A DNA stretch of 64,000 nucleotides from Dyella sp. AtDHG13. GTDB taxonomy: Bacteria > Pseudomonadota > Gammaproteobacteria > Xanthomonadales > Rhodanobacteraceae. Both the position numbers and the translations under genes were made by a program. Position 1 is the stretch's first letter. Each line of letters starts with the position of its first letter. Below are positions 46,901 through 53,400 of the stretch, piece after piece. The stretch lies in NCBI RefSeq assembly GCF_003201105.1, contig NZ_QICJ01000006.1, positions 1 through 64,000 on the forward strand. Direction: 5' to 3'. Below the pieces are notes generated by a model, which saw only the letters and a list, made by a program, of their open reading frames with translations, was not told the DNA's origin and did not search any database.

Positions 46901-47181
46901 CGCTGGAAAAGCTGCACGAGCGCGTGCCCGACCTGATGCTGCTCGACATCGAGATGCCGCGCATGGACGGCTACGAGCTGGCGACGCACATGAAGGCCGA
47001 TCCGCGGCTGCGCGACGTGCCGATCATCATGATCACCTCGCGTACCGGCGATAAGCATCGCCAGCGCGCGTTCGACATCGGCGTGGACCGTTACCTCGGC
47101 AAGCCTTACCAGGAGGCCGAGCTGCTGGCGCAGATCGGCGAAGTGCTCGAACAGCGCACCACGGAGTCGCTCAATGGCTGA
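40999..47181 (+). CDS. chpA: Hybrid CheA-type kinase ChpA (PilL) with several HPt domains
   Basis: 2,060 residues. Clear HPt sites: H54 (SLHQVHGTL), H734 (SFHTLKGSGR), H924 (AVHTLHGAIA) and H1319 (DLHTLKGGAR). A degenerate helical HPt-like region lies near 440-520. Acidic Ala/Pro-rich linkers separate them (about 1030-1270). Then follow the dimerisation domain (from about 1447), the ATPase domain with NAVAHGIE near 1640, a CheW domain (about 1775-1910) and a C-terminal receiver with D1983. It phosphorylates PilG and PilH. It is shorter than the P. aeruginosa protein (about 2,470 residues from memory), which has more Xpt domains. Confidence 0.96.
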   Translation: MRLQDHIDFTTLQWVKPELDETLALAREALESYVDNPGDRAAMRSCADSLHQVHGTLRMVELYGAAMVTEEMETLAISLLEDHVANREEAYAALMRGLMQLPDYLERLSGGHRDVPVVLLPLLNDLRSSRGQQALHESALFTPNLEVALPAQAPAPLQEVNGERQRSEVTTLRLRFQQQLLSWFRGQGGDQQLAGMIQTLDAITARCHTVPGRRLWWIAAGVLEGVQQGALKSQTGEVRQLIGKVDRSIRQLVEHGEASLRGGDADELARKLLYVVGQVRQGSPRMEQLRQTYALDALLPEQSEVEHARGSMAGHNRALLDSVAKALKDDLLRVKESLDLFLRQTDADPAQLASQTEILERVGDTLGMLALGVPRRVVNEQRRVLDEIVSRVRAPDEELLLDVAGALLYVEASLDDHIESLGADGEPASETPTSMLPRSEARHILATLMHEATANTGKVKDAIVAYVESGWQSQQLAEVGALMDEVSGALRMLSAPRPAELAEGIGRFVGNELLTDRRVPSTAQMDHLADALAALEYYLEAAREHRGGLEHILDVAEHSLSSLGYWPPPAARGPSEDELDATPPEHVARAADAALAAALANQPDLSESVSVAHGEDLTGLIVGRSDTPQPEPQEITGLRLADTVHITPQEPVQGADEGDWIEIEEEVVEEVPVSGAAAVDAGFQTSTAGIDDDIRDIFLEEMQEEIDSLHASRKTWLADAQQLDALTPIRRSFHTLKGSGRLVGATLLGEFAWKVENMLNRVLDHSVPPNEGVQEVVSAAIDALPPLRAALMGEGAVTVPVTAIMEIAERLASGQVDARLADVPATGATETVRRIVRRRVPRVSVAAEAIPAATLAEIETTPAEAEAPTPAHDVIDAPVMPPIDPVLLEILRSEVAQYLATIRTAINRVDGELRVEDSLLRAVHTLHGAIAMVDIPLLTQLLSPLESLLKRLRAAGQPLSPEGVLLLSQSADAVDHVMNQFDAPSPQLPDLDSLIHRLTELRDSQPEPKVAHVLFETPVDTPDEAPLHAAAPTHEESLAASLDEALSDASLPVEHIELAAPAAPEAAGGDYADELLAALGEYDLDAHLPAADQLPHATQPEHVASGAEDDELAKAYADLIGEAETLEIGPVAHEAEVPVEHAGTPEAEVEDVAIAPEADAIAHHFIEETEMPDVAEATDGEHAASIEALPPIDELPIEEIELEAPTVHVSDEAIETEAPVVQVPVEEAEPETQEVYALAEEVAPEAPLHAESPELAETAAHVDAHDEAALLPHQIDPDLLEIFIEEAREILDHSDSVLAQWRAEPAAVEHLAEIQRDLHTLKGGARIAGMVPVGDLTHAIETALEKPLHAESAHIGELIAALEVGFDKLHGLVQLVSQGKPVPYPQAIIDRFLAMAGEESATETAAAAPLAQEPANVVPFPARTAPLPELLPEERGDEVQSTPQEQIRVRAELLDSLVNHAGEVAIYRSRLEQQVAGYRFNLVELDQTVQRLRGQLRMMEIETEAQIIARFQREHREAGISVFDPLELDRFSQLQQYSRALAESVSDLVSIQGMLDELTRQAETLLIQQSRVSSELQEGLLRTRMLPFDTMVPNLRRTLRQAAQEEGKGAQLYVEGAHGEMDRNLLDRIKAPFEHMLRNAVAHGIESPAERRKAGKPEEGAVRIRVAREATEVVVRVTDDGRGLDRDAIRKRGVERGLVRADARLSDDQVLALITQPGFSTASTVTQLAGRGVGMDVVANEIKQLGGALSIESKEGQGTTFVLRLPFTLAVTQAILVRIGESTFAIPMTSVQGVARITPAELAERMADPEPTFPYGGESYDIHELSSLLGISASHAGDEEQIPLLLTRSGDLRAAIRIDAVIGSREIVVKSVGPQISSVPGILGATIMGDGSVLIILDLAPLVRHGIARRQARLEEGLSAVATPVVEEPRVRPLVMVVDDSITMRKVTGRVLERHEYEVATAKDGVDALEKLHERVPDLMLLDIEMPRMDGYELATHMKADPRLRDVPIIMITSRTGDKHRQRAFDIGVDRYLGKPYQEAELLAQIGEVLEQRTTESLNG

Positions 47182-48967
47182 AACGGCGACCGCGGTAGCG
47201 CTGCTGTTCGATGACGTGGATCTTGGCAGCCAGCTGCGCGAAGCGCTGCGGGAGCGTGGTGCGCGGATCGTGCACGAAGGTGCGCTGTCCACCCTGAGCC
47301 GGCAGATGCTCGACGCCACCGGCGCGGAAGTGCTGGTGGTGAATCTGGACGAAGAGGCCGAGGACGAACTCGACCGCCTCTACGACGTGATCGACGGCGA
47401 CCGGCCGCGCGTGGTGTTCAACGACGCTGCCGCCAGCCGTTCCCTGGACGGCTGGGATCGTGCGCGCTGGGCGCGCCATCTCGCGGTGAAGGTAATGGCC
47501 CAGGGCGATCTGGATCCGCCGCGTCCGCACGACGCGCCGGTGATCCCCGAAGTGGCCGCGCCGCCCGCCTTGTCCGTTGCCGACGAGCCCGCGCCGAGTT
47601 TCGCCGCGCCTCTCGACGTGGCGGAACCGATTGCACCGCATGTGGCGGACGCAACGGAAGTCGAATCCGAATCGCTGGCCGCGGAGCTCGAGGCGCTGAT
47701 GGCCGCCGACGAGCCGGTGGCCGACGAAACCCATGCAGCAGTGCAGGAGCAGGAGCCCCTGCATGCCGACGACTTCGCGGCGCTGGCCGACCTGCCGCTC
47801 GACGCCGACGACGATTTCGGCTCGGGCCTGAAGTTCAGCGCCGACGACGAGCTGCCGCCCTTGCACGACGGCAACTTCGGCGCAGCGACGCACGCTCACG
47901 AGGGTGCCGAAGGCTCGGCCTTCGACGACGCCGACGAGCCGCCGCCGCTGCCCGTCAATCTGTTCGGTGTCGAGGCAGTGGCCACCCAGGGGCACGCGCC
48001 GCTCGACGCGACGGCGCACGAAACCGCGGCCCGGTCGACGCCTGCGTTCCAGCTGGATCACCTGGCGCTGACGCCGCTGGACGACTCGTTCATGCCGGCG
48101 ACGGACGCCAGGCAGGCGTCGTCCGCCTCGATGCTTGGGCTGGCGTCGAGCTGGTCGCTGGTCGAGGACGGCGAGACACCGGCCGCCGCGCCTTCGCCCG
48201 CGCCGGCGGCCCCGAAGGAGTTCGGCATCGAAAAGCTGAGCGCGGCCGATTTCCTCGCACCCGAGGGCGGCGAGGAAGAAGCTTCCATCATCGAGCCCGG
48301 CATGAAGCTGGAACTGGTCTCGATGGAAGAGGCGCTTGCGCCGAAGGAATACGAAGGCGGCACCGAAATGCTGCTCGACGACCTGGACGGCGCCGTCAGC
48401 CGCCTGCTGGTGCTGGGCGCGGCGTCAGACAGCCTGGAAGCGGTGTGCTCCTTCCTGTCGATGCTGCCGGCCGACCTGCGCGTTGCCGTGCTGCACGTCC
48501 AGCATCTGGGCGGCAAGACGGTCGAGGCGTTGTGCGAGACGCTGGCGCGCCACAGCGAGCTGCCCGTGCGCATCGCCGGTCCCGGTACGCGTGCACGCGC
48601 GGGCGAGGTGCTGGTGGTGCCCGGCGGGCATCAGGCGCGCGTGCACCGGGATGGCCGCGTGGACCTGCAATCGTTGGAGAACAACGACACGCGCAGTTCC
48701 CCGATCGATGCGAGCTTCACCCTGGCGGCCAACGTGTTCGGCCGCAACGCGCAGGCCATCGTGTTCGCGGGGCAGGCCAACGATGCGCTTGGCGGATGCC
48801 AGGCCATCCACGATCGCGGTGGCCAGGTGTGGATCGAGTCTTCCGATGGCCAGTACGCCGACATGGTGCACGGCATCGAGGCCGAGCGCCTGCACAGTTA
48901 TTCGGGCACGCCGGCCGAGCTGGCCGCGCGCCTGGTGGACGAGATGTTGATGGAGGGCCGGCGATGA
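47174..48967 (+). CDS. chpB: ChpB-like CheB-type methylesterase with long N-terminal extension
   Basis: 597 residues. The N-terminal 110 residues look like a receiver fold without its acidic pair (VALLFDDVDLGSQLREAL, VLVVNLDEE). About 230 residues of acidic, Ala/Pro-rich linker follow. The CheB domain starts near 405. The catalytic His (VQHLGG) and Asp (AGQANDALGG) regions are recognisable. The serine motif reads LGAASDS where GASTGG is expected, so the serine is displaced by one and activity is uncertain. It overlaps chpA by eight bases. It should demethylate PilJ; no pilK methyltransferase gene is in the window. Confidence 0.8.
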   Translation: MAETATAVALLFDDVDLGSQLREALRERGARIVHEGALSTLSRQMLDATGAEVLVVNLDEEAEDELDRLYDVIDGDRPRVVFNDAAASRSLDGWDRARWARHLAVKVMAQGDLDPPRPHDAPVIPEVAAPPALSVADEPAPSFAAPLDVAEPIAPHVADATEVESESLAAELEALMAADEPVADETHAAVQEQEPLHADDFAALADLPLDADDDFGSGLKFSADDELPPLHDGNFGAATHAHEGAEGSAFDDADEPPPLPVNLFGVEAVATQGHAPLDATAHETAARSTPAFQLDHLALTPLDDSFMPATDARQASSASMLGLASSWSLVEDGETPAAAPSPAPAAPKEFGIEKLSAADFLAPEGGEEEASIIEPGMKLELVSMEEALAPKEYEGGTEMLLDDLDGAVSRLLVLGAASDSLEAVCSFLSMLPADLRVAVLHVQHLGGKTVEALCETLARHSELPVRIAGPGTRARAGEVLVVPGGHQARVHRDGRVDLQSLENNDTRSSPIDASFTLAANVFGRNAQAIVFAGQANDALGGCQAIHDRGGQVWIESSDGQYADMVHGIEAERLHSYSGTPAELAARLVDEMLMEGRR

Positions 48968-49440
48968 GCGATCTGCCACTACCGCGTGAAATCCGTTGCG
49001 TACTGGTGCCGGTCGGCAACCTGCGCCTGCTGCTGCCCAATGCCACCGTGGCCGAAGTGATCACCATGCCCGCGCCCGAGCCGCTGGAAGGTTCGCCGCC
49101 GTGGCTGCTGGGCCGCATCGCGTGGCGCGGCTGGCGCGTGCCGCTGGTCTCGTTCAACACGCTGGCCGGCGCCGGCGAGAGCGACAGCGAGCAGACCGTG
49201 CGCGTGGCCGTGCTCAAGGCGTTGGGCGGACATCCGGACCTGCCGTTCATCGCGGTGGTCACGCAGGGCTTCCCGCGCCTGACCACGCTCAACGCGGAAC
49301 TGATCATTCCCACGCATGACGGCGCGCCGTTGCCGCCGGGGGTGCGTGCGCAGGTATTGGTGCGCGATGACATCGCGGTGATTCCGGATCTGGAAGGCAT
49401 CGAAGCGGAGTTGATCGAGTTGCTCGATCTCGCTAGCTGA
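48964..49440 (+). CDS. chpC: CheW-like protein ChpC
   Basis: 158 residues, single CheW domain: IRCVLVPVGNLRLLLPNATVAEVI, PWLLGRIAWRGWRVPLVSF and VLVRDDIAVIPDLEGIEAEL. It is a second adaptor of the Pil-Chp array. Its ATG overlaps the chpB stop (ATGA). Last gene of the operon; a hairpin of ten-base perfect arms follows 27 bases after the stop. Confidence 0.9.
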   Translation: MSDLPLPREIRCVLVPVGNLRLLLPNATVAEVITMPAPEPLEGSPPWLLGRIAWRGWRVPLVSFNTLAGAGESDSEQTVRVAVLKALGGHPDLPFIAVVTQGFPRLTTLNAELIIPTHDGAPLPPGVRAQVLVRDDIAVIPDLEGIEAELIELLDLAS

Positions 49441-49467
49441 GTCCTCACGACTTGCGCACGTCTGACT

Positions 49468-49829
49468 CCCTCTCCCCTTTGGGGAGAGGGCTGGGGTGAG
49501 GGGCGGGTGCTCGCCCCACCGCTTCATGCTTTAGCCGTCATCCCGGCGTAGGCCGGGATCCAGTGACTTTGCGCTTGGTTTTCGCGTAGAGAGTGATTGG
49601 CTCTTTACCAGCGTTCCCGCGACCTGGCCGCCTGCCCGGCGGGCGTTCCGACCTCCTGCCGGAGGCCGGGTCACTTTCTCTTGCTTGCCCAAGAGAAAGT
49701 AACCAAAGAGAAGGGCCCCCCGGAATCGGCGCCTATCGGGCAAAGCCCGATAGGTACGCGGTCGGGTTCCGGGCTTTTCGACGGGGCATCCTGCCCCGAC
49801 GAAAAGTGCCTGGCATCCATGCCAGGCAC
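49468..49829. repeat. Block of consecutive perfect hairpins in a 520-base gene-free region
   Basis: Stems: CCCTCTCCCC/GGGGAGAGGG (49468-49490); ATCCCGGC/GCCGGGAT with loop GTAG (49540-49559); ACTTTCTCTTG/CAAGAGAAAGT (49673-49700); CTATCGGGC/GCCCGATAG (49733-49753); CTTTTCGACGGGGCA against TGCCCCGACGAAAAG, one mismatch (49774-49806); GTGCCTGGCAT/ATGCCAGGCAC (49806-49829). Open frames across it have no ribosome sites and resemble the spurious proteins often called in such repeats. The first stem may end the chp message; the rest is a dispersed-repeat mosaic. No gene is supported between 49441 and 49960. Confidence 0.85.
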
Positions 49830-49960
49830 CCCTGCGGGGCCTGATCTCCACCCGGCCGCCGCCTCATACGGGGACCCGGAAGATCAAGAGCACGAGCAGA
49901 CGGCTCGTGCCGCTGTGCGGCACATCGCGTCGGAGTGTGGGCTCTATCGCTTGATCGCTT

Positions 49961-50695
49961 CTAGACATCCCCGTGCAAGGCCTGCAGCGCCGCCAGTGCA
50001 GCCAGCCCTGCCGTTTCCGTCCGCAGAATGCGTGGCCCCAGCCGCAGGCCGATAAAGCCGGCATCGGTCAGGGCTGCCGTGTCGCGCTGGCCCAGGCCGC
50101 CTTCGGGGCCTACGACCAGGAGGCCGCCAGCGGTGGAAAAGCGCAGCTCGCCCGGGCGGTGGGTGCCTTCGGGCAGCAGGGCCAGCCGTTGCGCGCCGTC
50201 CTGGGGCAGGTCGCGCAGCCACTGTTCCAGGGGCAGGGCGGGCAGGACTTCGGGCAGGCGGGCGCGGCCGCTCTGTTCGCAGGCGCTGGCTACCACGGCT
50301 TGCCAATGGGCCAGGCGCTTCTCGGCGCGGCTGGGGTCGAGCTTCACTTCCGAGCGTTCGGTCAGCAGCGGGACGATGCGGGCCACACCCAGTTCGGTGG
50401 CCTTCTGCACGATCAGGTCCATCTTCTCGCCGCGCGCCACGCCCTGCGCCAGGGTCAGGGGCAGCGGGGATTCGTTGCGGACCGGCTGGGCGGCTTCCAC
50501 GCGCACCTGGACATCGCGCTTGCCCACCGCCTGGATCACGGCGGGATAGTCCAGGCCATCGCCGTTGAACAGCGTGATGGGCGCCCCGGCCGTCAACCGC
50601 AGCACGCGCGCCACGTGCTCGCCCGCCTGCGCCGGCAGGCTCAGTTCCTGGCCGATGGCGAGGGGCAGTTCGACGTGTATGCGGATCGTGCGCAT
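49961..50695 (-). CDS. rsmE: 16S rRNA m3U1498 methyltransferase RsmE
   Basis: 244 residues. An N-terminal PUA-like part (MRTIRIHVELPLAIGQELSLP, HVARVLRLTAG) precedes a SPOUT methyltransferase domain with KMDLIVQKATELGV, VGPEGGLGQRD and LGPRILRTETAGLAALAALQ, the knotted SAM-binding motifs. It methylates U1498 of 16S rRNA. Full length, start supported by family alignment from memory. Confidence 0.96.
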   Translation of the reverse strand: MRTIRIHVELPLAIGQELSLPAQAGEHVARVLRLTAGAPITLFNGDGLDYPAVIQAVGKRDVQVRVEAAQPVRNESPLPLTLAQGVARGEKMDLIVQKATELGVARIVPLLTERSEVKLDPSRAEKRLAHWQAVVASACEQSGRARLPEVLPALPLEQWLRDLPQDGAQRLALLPEGTHRPGELRFSTAGGLLVVGPEGGLGQRDTAALTDAGFIGLRLGPRILRTETAGLAALAALQALHGDV

Positions 50696-50867
50696 GGAGC
50701 GTTATCAGGGGTGAGGAAACGAAAAGCATAGCCGACCGGCGAAGCACCGTCCCATGCGGCTTGCGACCGGTTTGCTGAATGCGGAGTCGCAACCGGTGCG
50801 GCGGCATTTGCGGGCCGGCCGCGACCGGCGCAGCATGTCAGTGTCCCCTGTCCCCCGGAGGTGGATC

Positions 50868-51197
50868 ATGGTCAGCAAATCCCTTCTCGTTCTTGTCATG
50901 GCTCTGGGCGTGGCGCCGCTTGCCATGGCGCAGGAAAGCCCGCCGGCGGCTGGCGCCACGGTGCAGTCAGACCAGCAGGATGCAGCCAGGCAGAACACGT
51001 CGCAAAGCCCGCTGAAACCCGGCAACCGCAACTGCCTGCAGTCCACCGGCAGTCTGATTCCCGCCAAGCCCGGCACCTGCCTGCCGGTGGCGGGGCGCAG
51101 CTACAGCCAGCAGGACATCCGCAACACCGGATCGCCGACGCTGGGCCCGGCCCTGCAGCAGCTCGACCCGAGCATCACCGTGAGCGGCGGTCACTGA
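50868..51197 (+). CDS. Small secreted protein of unknown family
   Basis: 109 residues with a clear signal peptide (LLVLVMALGVAPLAMAQ). The mature part is Gln/Pro/Ser-rich with two cysteines (RNCLQSTGSL and PGTCLPVAG) and ends near LQQLDPSITVSGGH. CGGAGG lies seven bases before ATG 50868. I do not recognise the family. Its stop codon overlaps the convergent bioA stop (shared TCACTGA), so the two 3' ends are interlocked. It probably forms one disulfide in the periplasm; no role can be assigned. Confidence 0.75.
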   Translation: MVSKSLLVLVMALGVAPLAMAQESPPAAGATVQSDQQDAARQNTSQSPLKPGNRNCLQSTGSLIPAKPGTCLPVAGRSYSQQDIRNTGSPTLGPALQQLDPSITVSGGH

Positions 51198-52552
51198 GCG
51201 ACTGCGCGCTCGATGCCGGCGATGGCGGTATCGACCAGGTGGTCGATCTCGTCCGTGCTGACGACGTAGGGCGGCATGAAATAGATGATGTCGCCCAGCG
51301 GGCGCAGCAGCGCCTGATGCTCCAGGCCATGCAGGTAGACGCGTAAGCCACGCCGTTCCGTCGAAGGGAACGGCGTGCGCGTGGCCTTGTCTGCCACCAG
51401 TTCCACCGCGCCGATCATGCCGGTCTGGCGCACGTCCGCCACGTGCGGATGATCGCGCAGCGCTTCCAGCCGTTTGCCCAGGTGCGCCGACAACACGCGG
51501 TTGCGTTCGAGCACGGGCTCATCGCGGAAAATCCGCAGCGTTTCCAGCGCCACGCGGCAGGCCAGCGGATTGCCGGTGTAGCTGTGCGAATGCAGGAAAG
51601 CCTTGCCGGCGCTGTATTCGGCATAGAACGCCTCGTACACCTTCGCGGTGGTGAGCACGGCCGAAAGCGGCAGGAAGCCGCCGGTAAGGCCCTTGGACAG
51701 GCACATGAAATCCGGCACGACACCTGCCTGCTCGCACGCGAACAGCGTGCCGGTGCGGCCGAAGCCCACGGCGATTTCGTCGGCGATGAAATGCACATCG
51801 TACTCATCGCACAGCTGGCGCAGGCCCGCGAGATAGTCGGGGTGGTACATGCGCATGCCGCCTGCGCATTGCACCAGCGGCTCCACGATGACCGCGCAGG
51901 TTTCGTGCGCACGCTGCTCCAGCAACTGGCGCAGTTCGCCAAGACGACGGTGCGCCACCTCGCTGGCGCTTTCGCCGGGCAAGGCGTCGTACGTATCCGC
52001 CGATGGCGCGAGGATGGGCGTGAGCAGCAGCGGCGCATACGTCTTGCGGTAGAGCGCCACGTCGCTGACCGACAGCGCGCCCAGGGTTTCGCCGTGGTAG
52101 CTGCCGGTGAGCGCGATGAAGCGGGTCTTTTCGCCGTGGCCCTGGTTCAGCCAGTAGTGGAAGCTCATTTTCAGCGCCACTTCGATGGCGGCCGAGCCGT
52201 TGTCCGCGTAGAACACCCGATCCAGCCCCGGCGGCGTCACGCGCACCAGTTCCTCGGCCAGCGCCACCGCCGGTTCATGCGTGAAACCCGCGAAAATCAC
52301 GTGCTCCAGCGTGTGCGCCTGTTCCGCGAGCGCGGCCGCCAGGCGCGGGTTGGCGTGGCCGAACAGGTTGGTCCACCACGAGCTGATGCCATCGAGGTAG
52401 CGGCGGCCGCTGGTGTCGATCAGCCACGCGCCTTCGCCCCGGGCGATGGGTACCATCGGCACCGTGCGGTGGTCGTACATCTGCGTGCAGGGATGCCAGA
52501 GCAGGCCAAGGTCGCGACGCACCAGCGCGTCGCCAGCAGGAAGGGTGTTCAT
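51191..52552 (-). CDS. bioA: Adenosylmethionine-8-amino-7-oxononanoate aminotransferase
   Basis: 453 residues, class-III PLP aminotransferase. The family signature HPCTQMYDH is near residue 21, with SSWWTNLFGHANPRL, HGETLGALSVSD, and IADEIAVGFGRTGTLFACEQA. The Schiff-base lysine is in LSKGLTGGFLPLSAV. It makes 7,8-diaminopelargonate in biotin synthesis. No other bio gene is in the window. It starts in a 62-base divergent region facing gspN. Confidence 0.96.
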   Translation of the reverse strand: MNTLPAGDALVRRDLGLLWHPCTQMYDHRTVPMVPIARGEGAWLIDTSGRRYLDGISSWWTNLFGHANPRLAAALAEQAHTLEHVIFAGFTHEPAVALAEELVRVTPPGLDRVFYADNGSAAIEVALKMSFHYWLNQGHGEKTRFIALTGSYHGETLGALSVSDVALYRKTYAPLLLTPILAPSADTYDALPGESASEVAHRRLGELRQLLEQRAHETCAVIVEPLVQCAGGMRMYHPDYLAGLRQLCDEYDVHFIADEIAVGFGRTGTLFACEQAGVVPDFMCLSKGLTGGFLPLSAVLTTAKVYEAFYAEYSAGKAFLHSHSYTGNPLACRVALETLRIFRDEPVLERNRVLSAHLGKRLEALRDHPHVADVRQTGMIGAVELVADKATRTPFPSTERRGLRVYLHGLEHQALLRPLGDIIYFMPPYVVSTDEIDHLVDTAIAGIERAVAQ

Positions 52553-52572
52553 CCGGCTATGATCGGGGTTTC

Positions 52573-52586
52573 GAGCGTGCACGCTC
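52573..52586. promoter_or_regulatory. Perfect palindrome between divergent bioA and gspN
   Basis: GAGCGTGCACGCTC is a perfect 14-base palindrome centred in the 62-base space between the two starts, where both promoters must lie. It does not match the BirA operator that I know. It could be a repressor site or a chance palindrome. Confidence 0.3.
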
Positions 52587-52614
52587 AAGTCCCGCGTCCT
52601 CTCAGGGAGCCGAT

Positions 52615-53400
52615 TTGAAGGTCTGGCGTATCGCACTCATGGGCCTTGTGGCCTTGTTGCTGGCGGTTTTCGTGCTGCTGTGGTTTCTGCCCGCGCGCTG
52701 GGCCATGCCTTGGTTGCAGGCGCGGCTGAACGGCGTGCAATTGCAGGATGTCAGCGGCCTGCTGTGGGACGGCAAGGCGGGAAGCGTGGTGACGCCCAAG
52801 GGTGAAAACCTGGGCGCGCTGCAGTGGCAGCTTTCGCGCGCCGCCTTGCTGGGCGACAACCGCCTGCATGTGGAACTGCATGGCCCACGCCTGGATTTCG
52901 CCGGCAGCATGAGCGGCAGGCAGGCCACCGAGGCGACATGGACGGACGTCCAAATGCGCGTCGATCTGGACGTGCTCGGCAAGGGCCCGATGGTGCTGGG
53001 CGGATGGCCGCGCGGCACGTTGCGCGCGACCGCCGCGCGCATCGAACTGCGCGGCGGCTGGCCCTGGTCGCTCGACACCCAGGTGCAGTGGCAGGCCGCG
53101 GAGTTGCGCACGGCCGCGCTAGGGCCGCTGGCGATGGGCGATCTGCAGGCGGACCTGCATGCCGTGAATGGCGTGATCGAAGGACACCTGCAGGACGACG
53201 GCCACGGCCCGCTGCGCGTGGACGGCCGCCTGCAGCTCAGTCCGCTGGCCCGCCGCTTCAACGCCGTCGCCGCGCCACGGGGGCCGCATCCGGAACTGCA
53301 GAGCTGGCTGACGGCCTTCGGCACCACCGACGCCGACGGCGTCACGCACATCAACTACAGTGGCGGCCTGGCTGCCGCCATCCGCGGGGAGAAACGATGA
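52615..53400 (+). CDS. gspN: Type II secretion system protein N (GspN/XpsN-like)
   Basis: 261 residues. One N-terminal membrane helix (about 5-27) precedes a beta-rich periplasmic domain with the GspN pattern LQARLNGVQLQDVSGLLWDGKAG and LQWQLSRAALL. It starts with TTG after AGGGAG. GspN is an accessory inner-membrane subunit of the type II secretion machine. The other gsp genes are not here, so this copy is separate from the main cluster. It is coupled to the following phosphatase gene by an ATGA overlap. Confidence 0.8.
   Translation: MKVWRIALMGLVALLLAVFVLLWFLPARWAMPWLQARLNGVQLQDVSGLLWDGKAGSVVTPKGENLGALQWQLSRAALLGDNRLHVELHGPRLDFAGSMSGRQATEATWTDVQMRVDLDVLGKGPMVLGGWPRGTLRATAARIELRGGWPWSLDTQVQWQAAELRTAALGPLAMGDLQADLHAVNGVIEGHLQDDGHGPLRVDGRLQLSPLARRFNAVAAPRGPHPELQSWLTAFGTTDADGVTHINYSGGLAAAIRGEKR

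Noticed and set aside
40975-47319. A 2,114-codon open frame on the minus strand across chpA
   Set aside because: It mirrors chpA in high-GC sequence, is His/Arg/Gln-rich, lacks recognisable motifs, and would need chpA not to be coding. chpA has clear kinase, HPt and receiver motifs.
49593-50055. Open frames of 80-150 codons in the hairpin block after chpC
   Set aside because: They span dispersed repeats, have no ribosome sites, and resemble the spurious proteins often called in these repeats.
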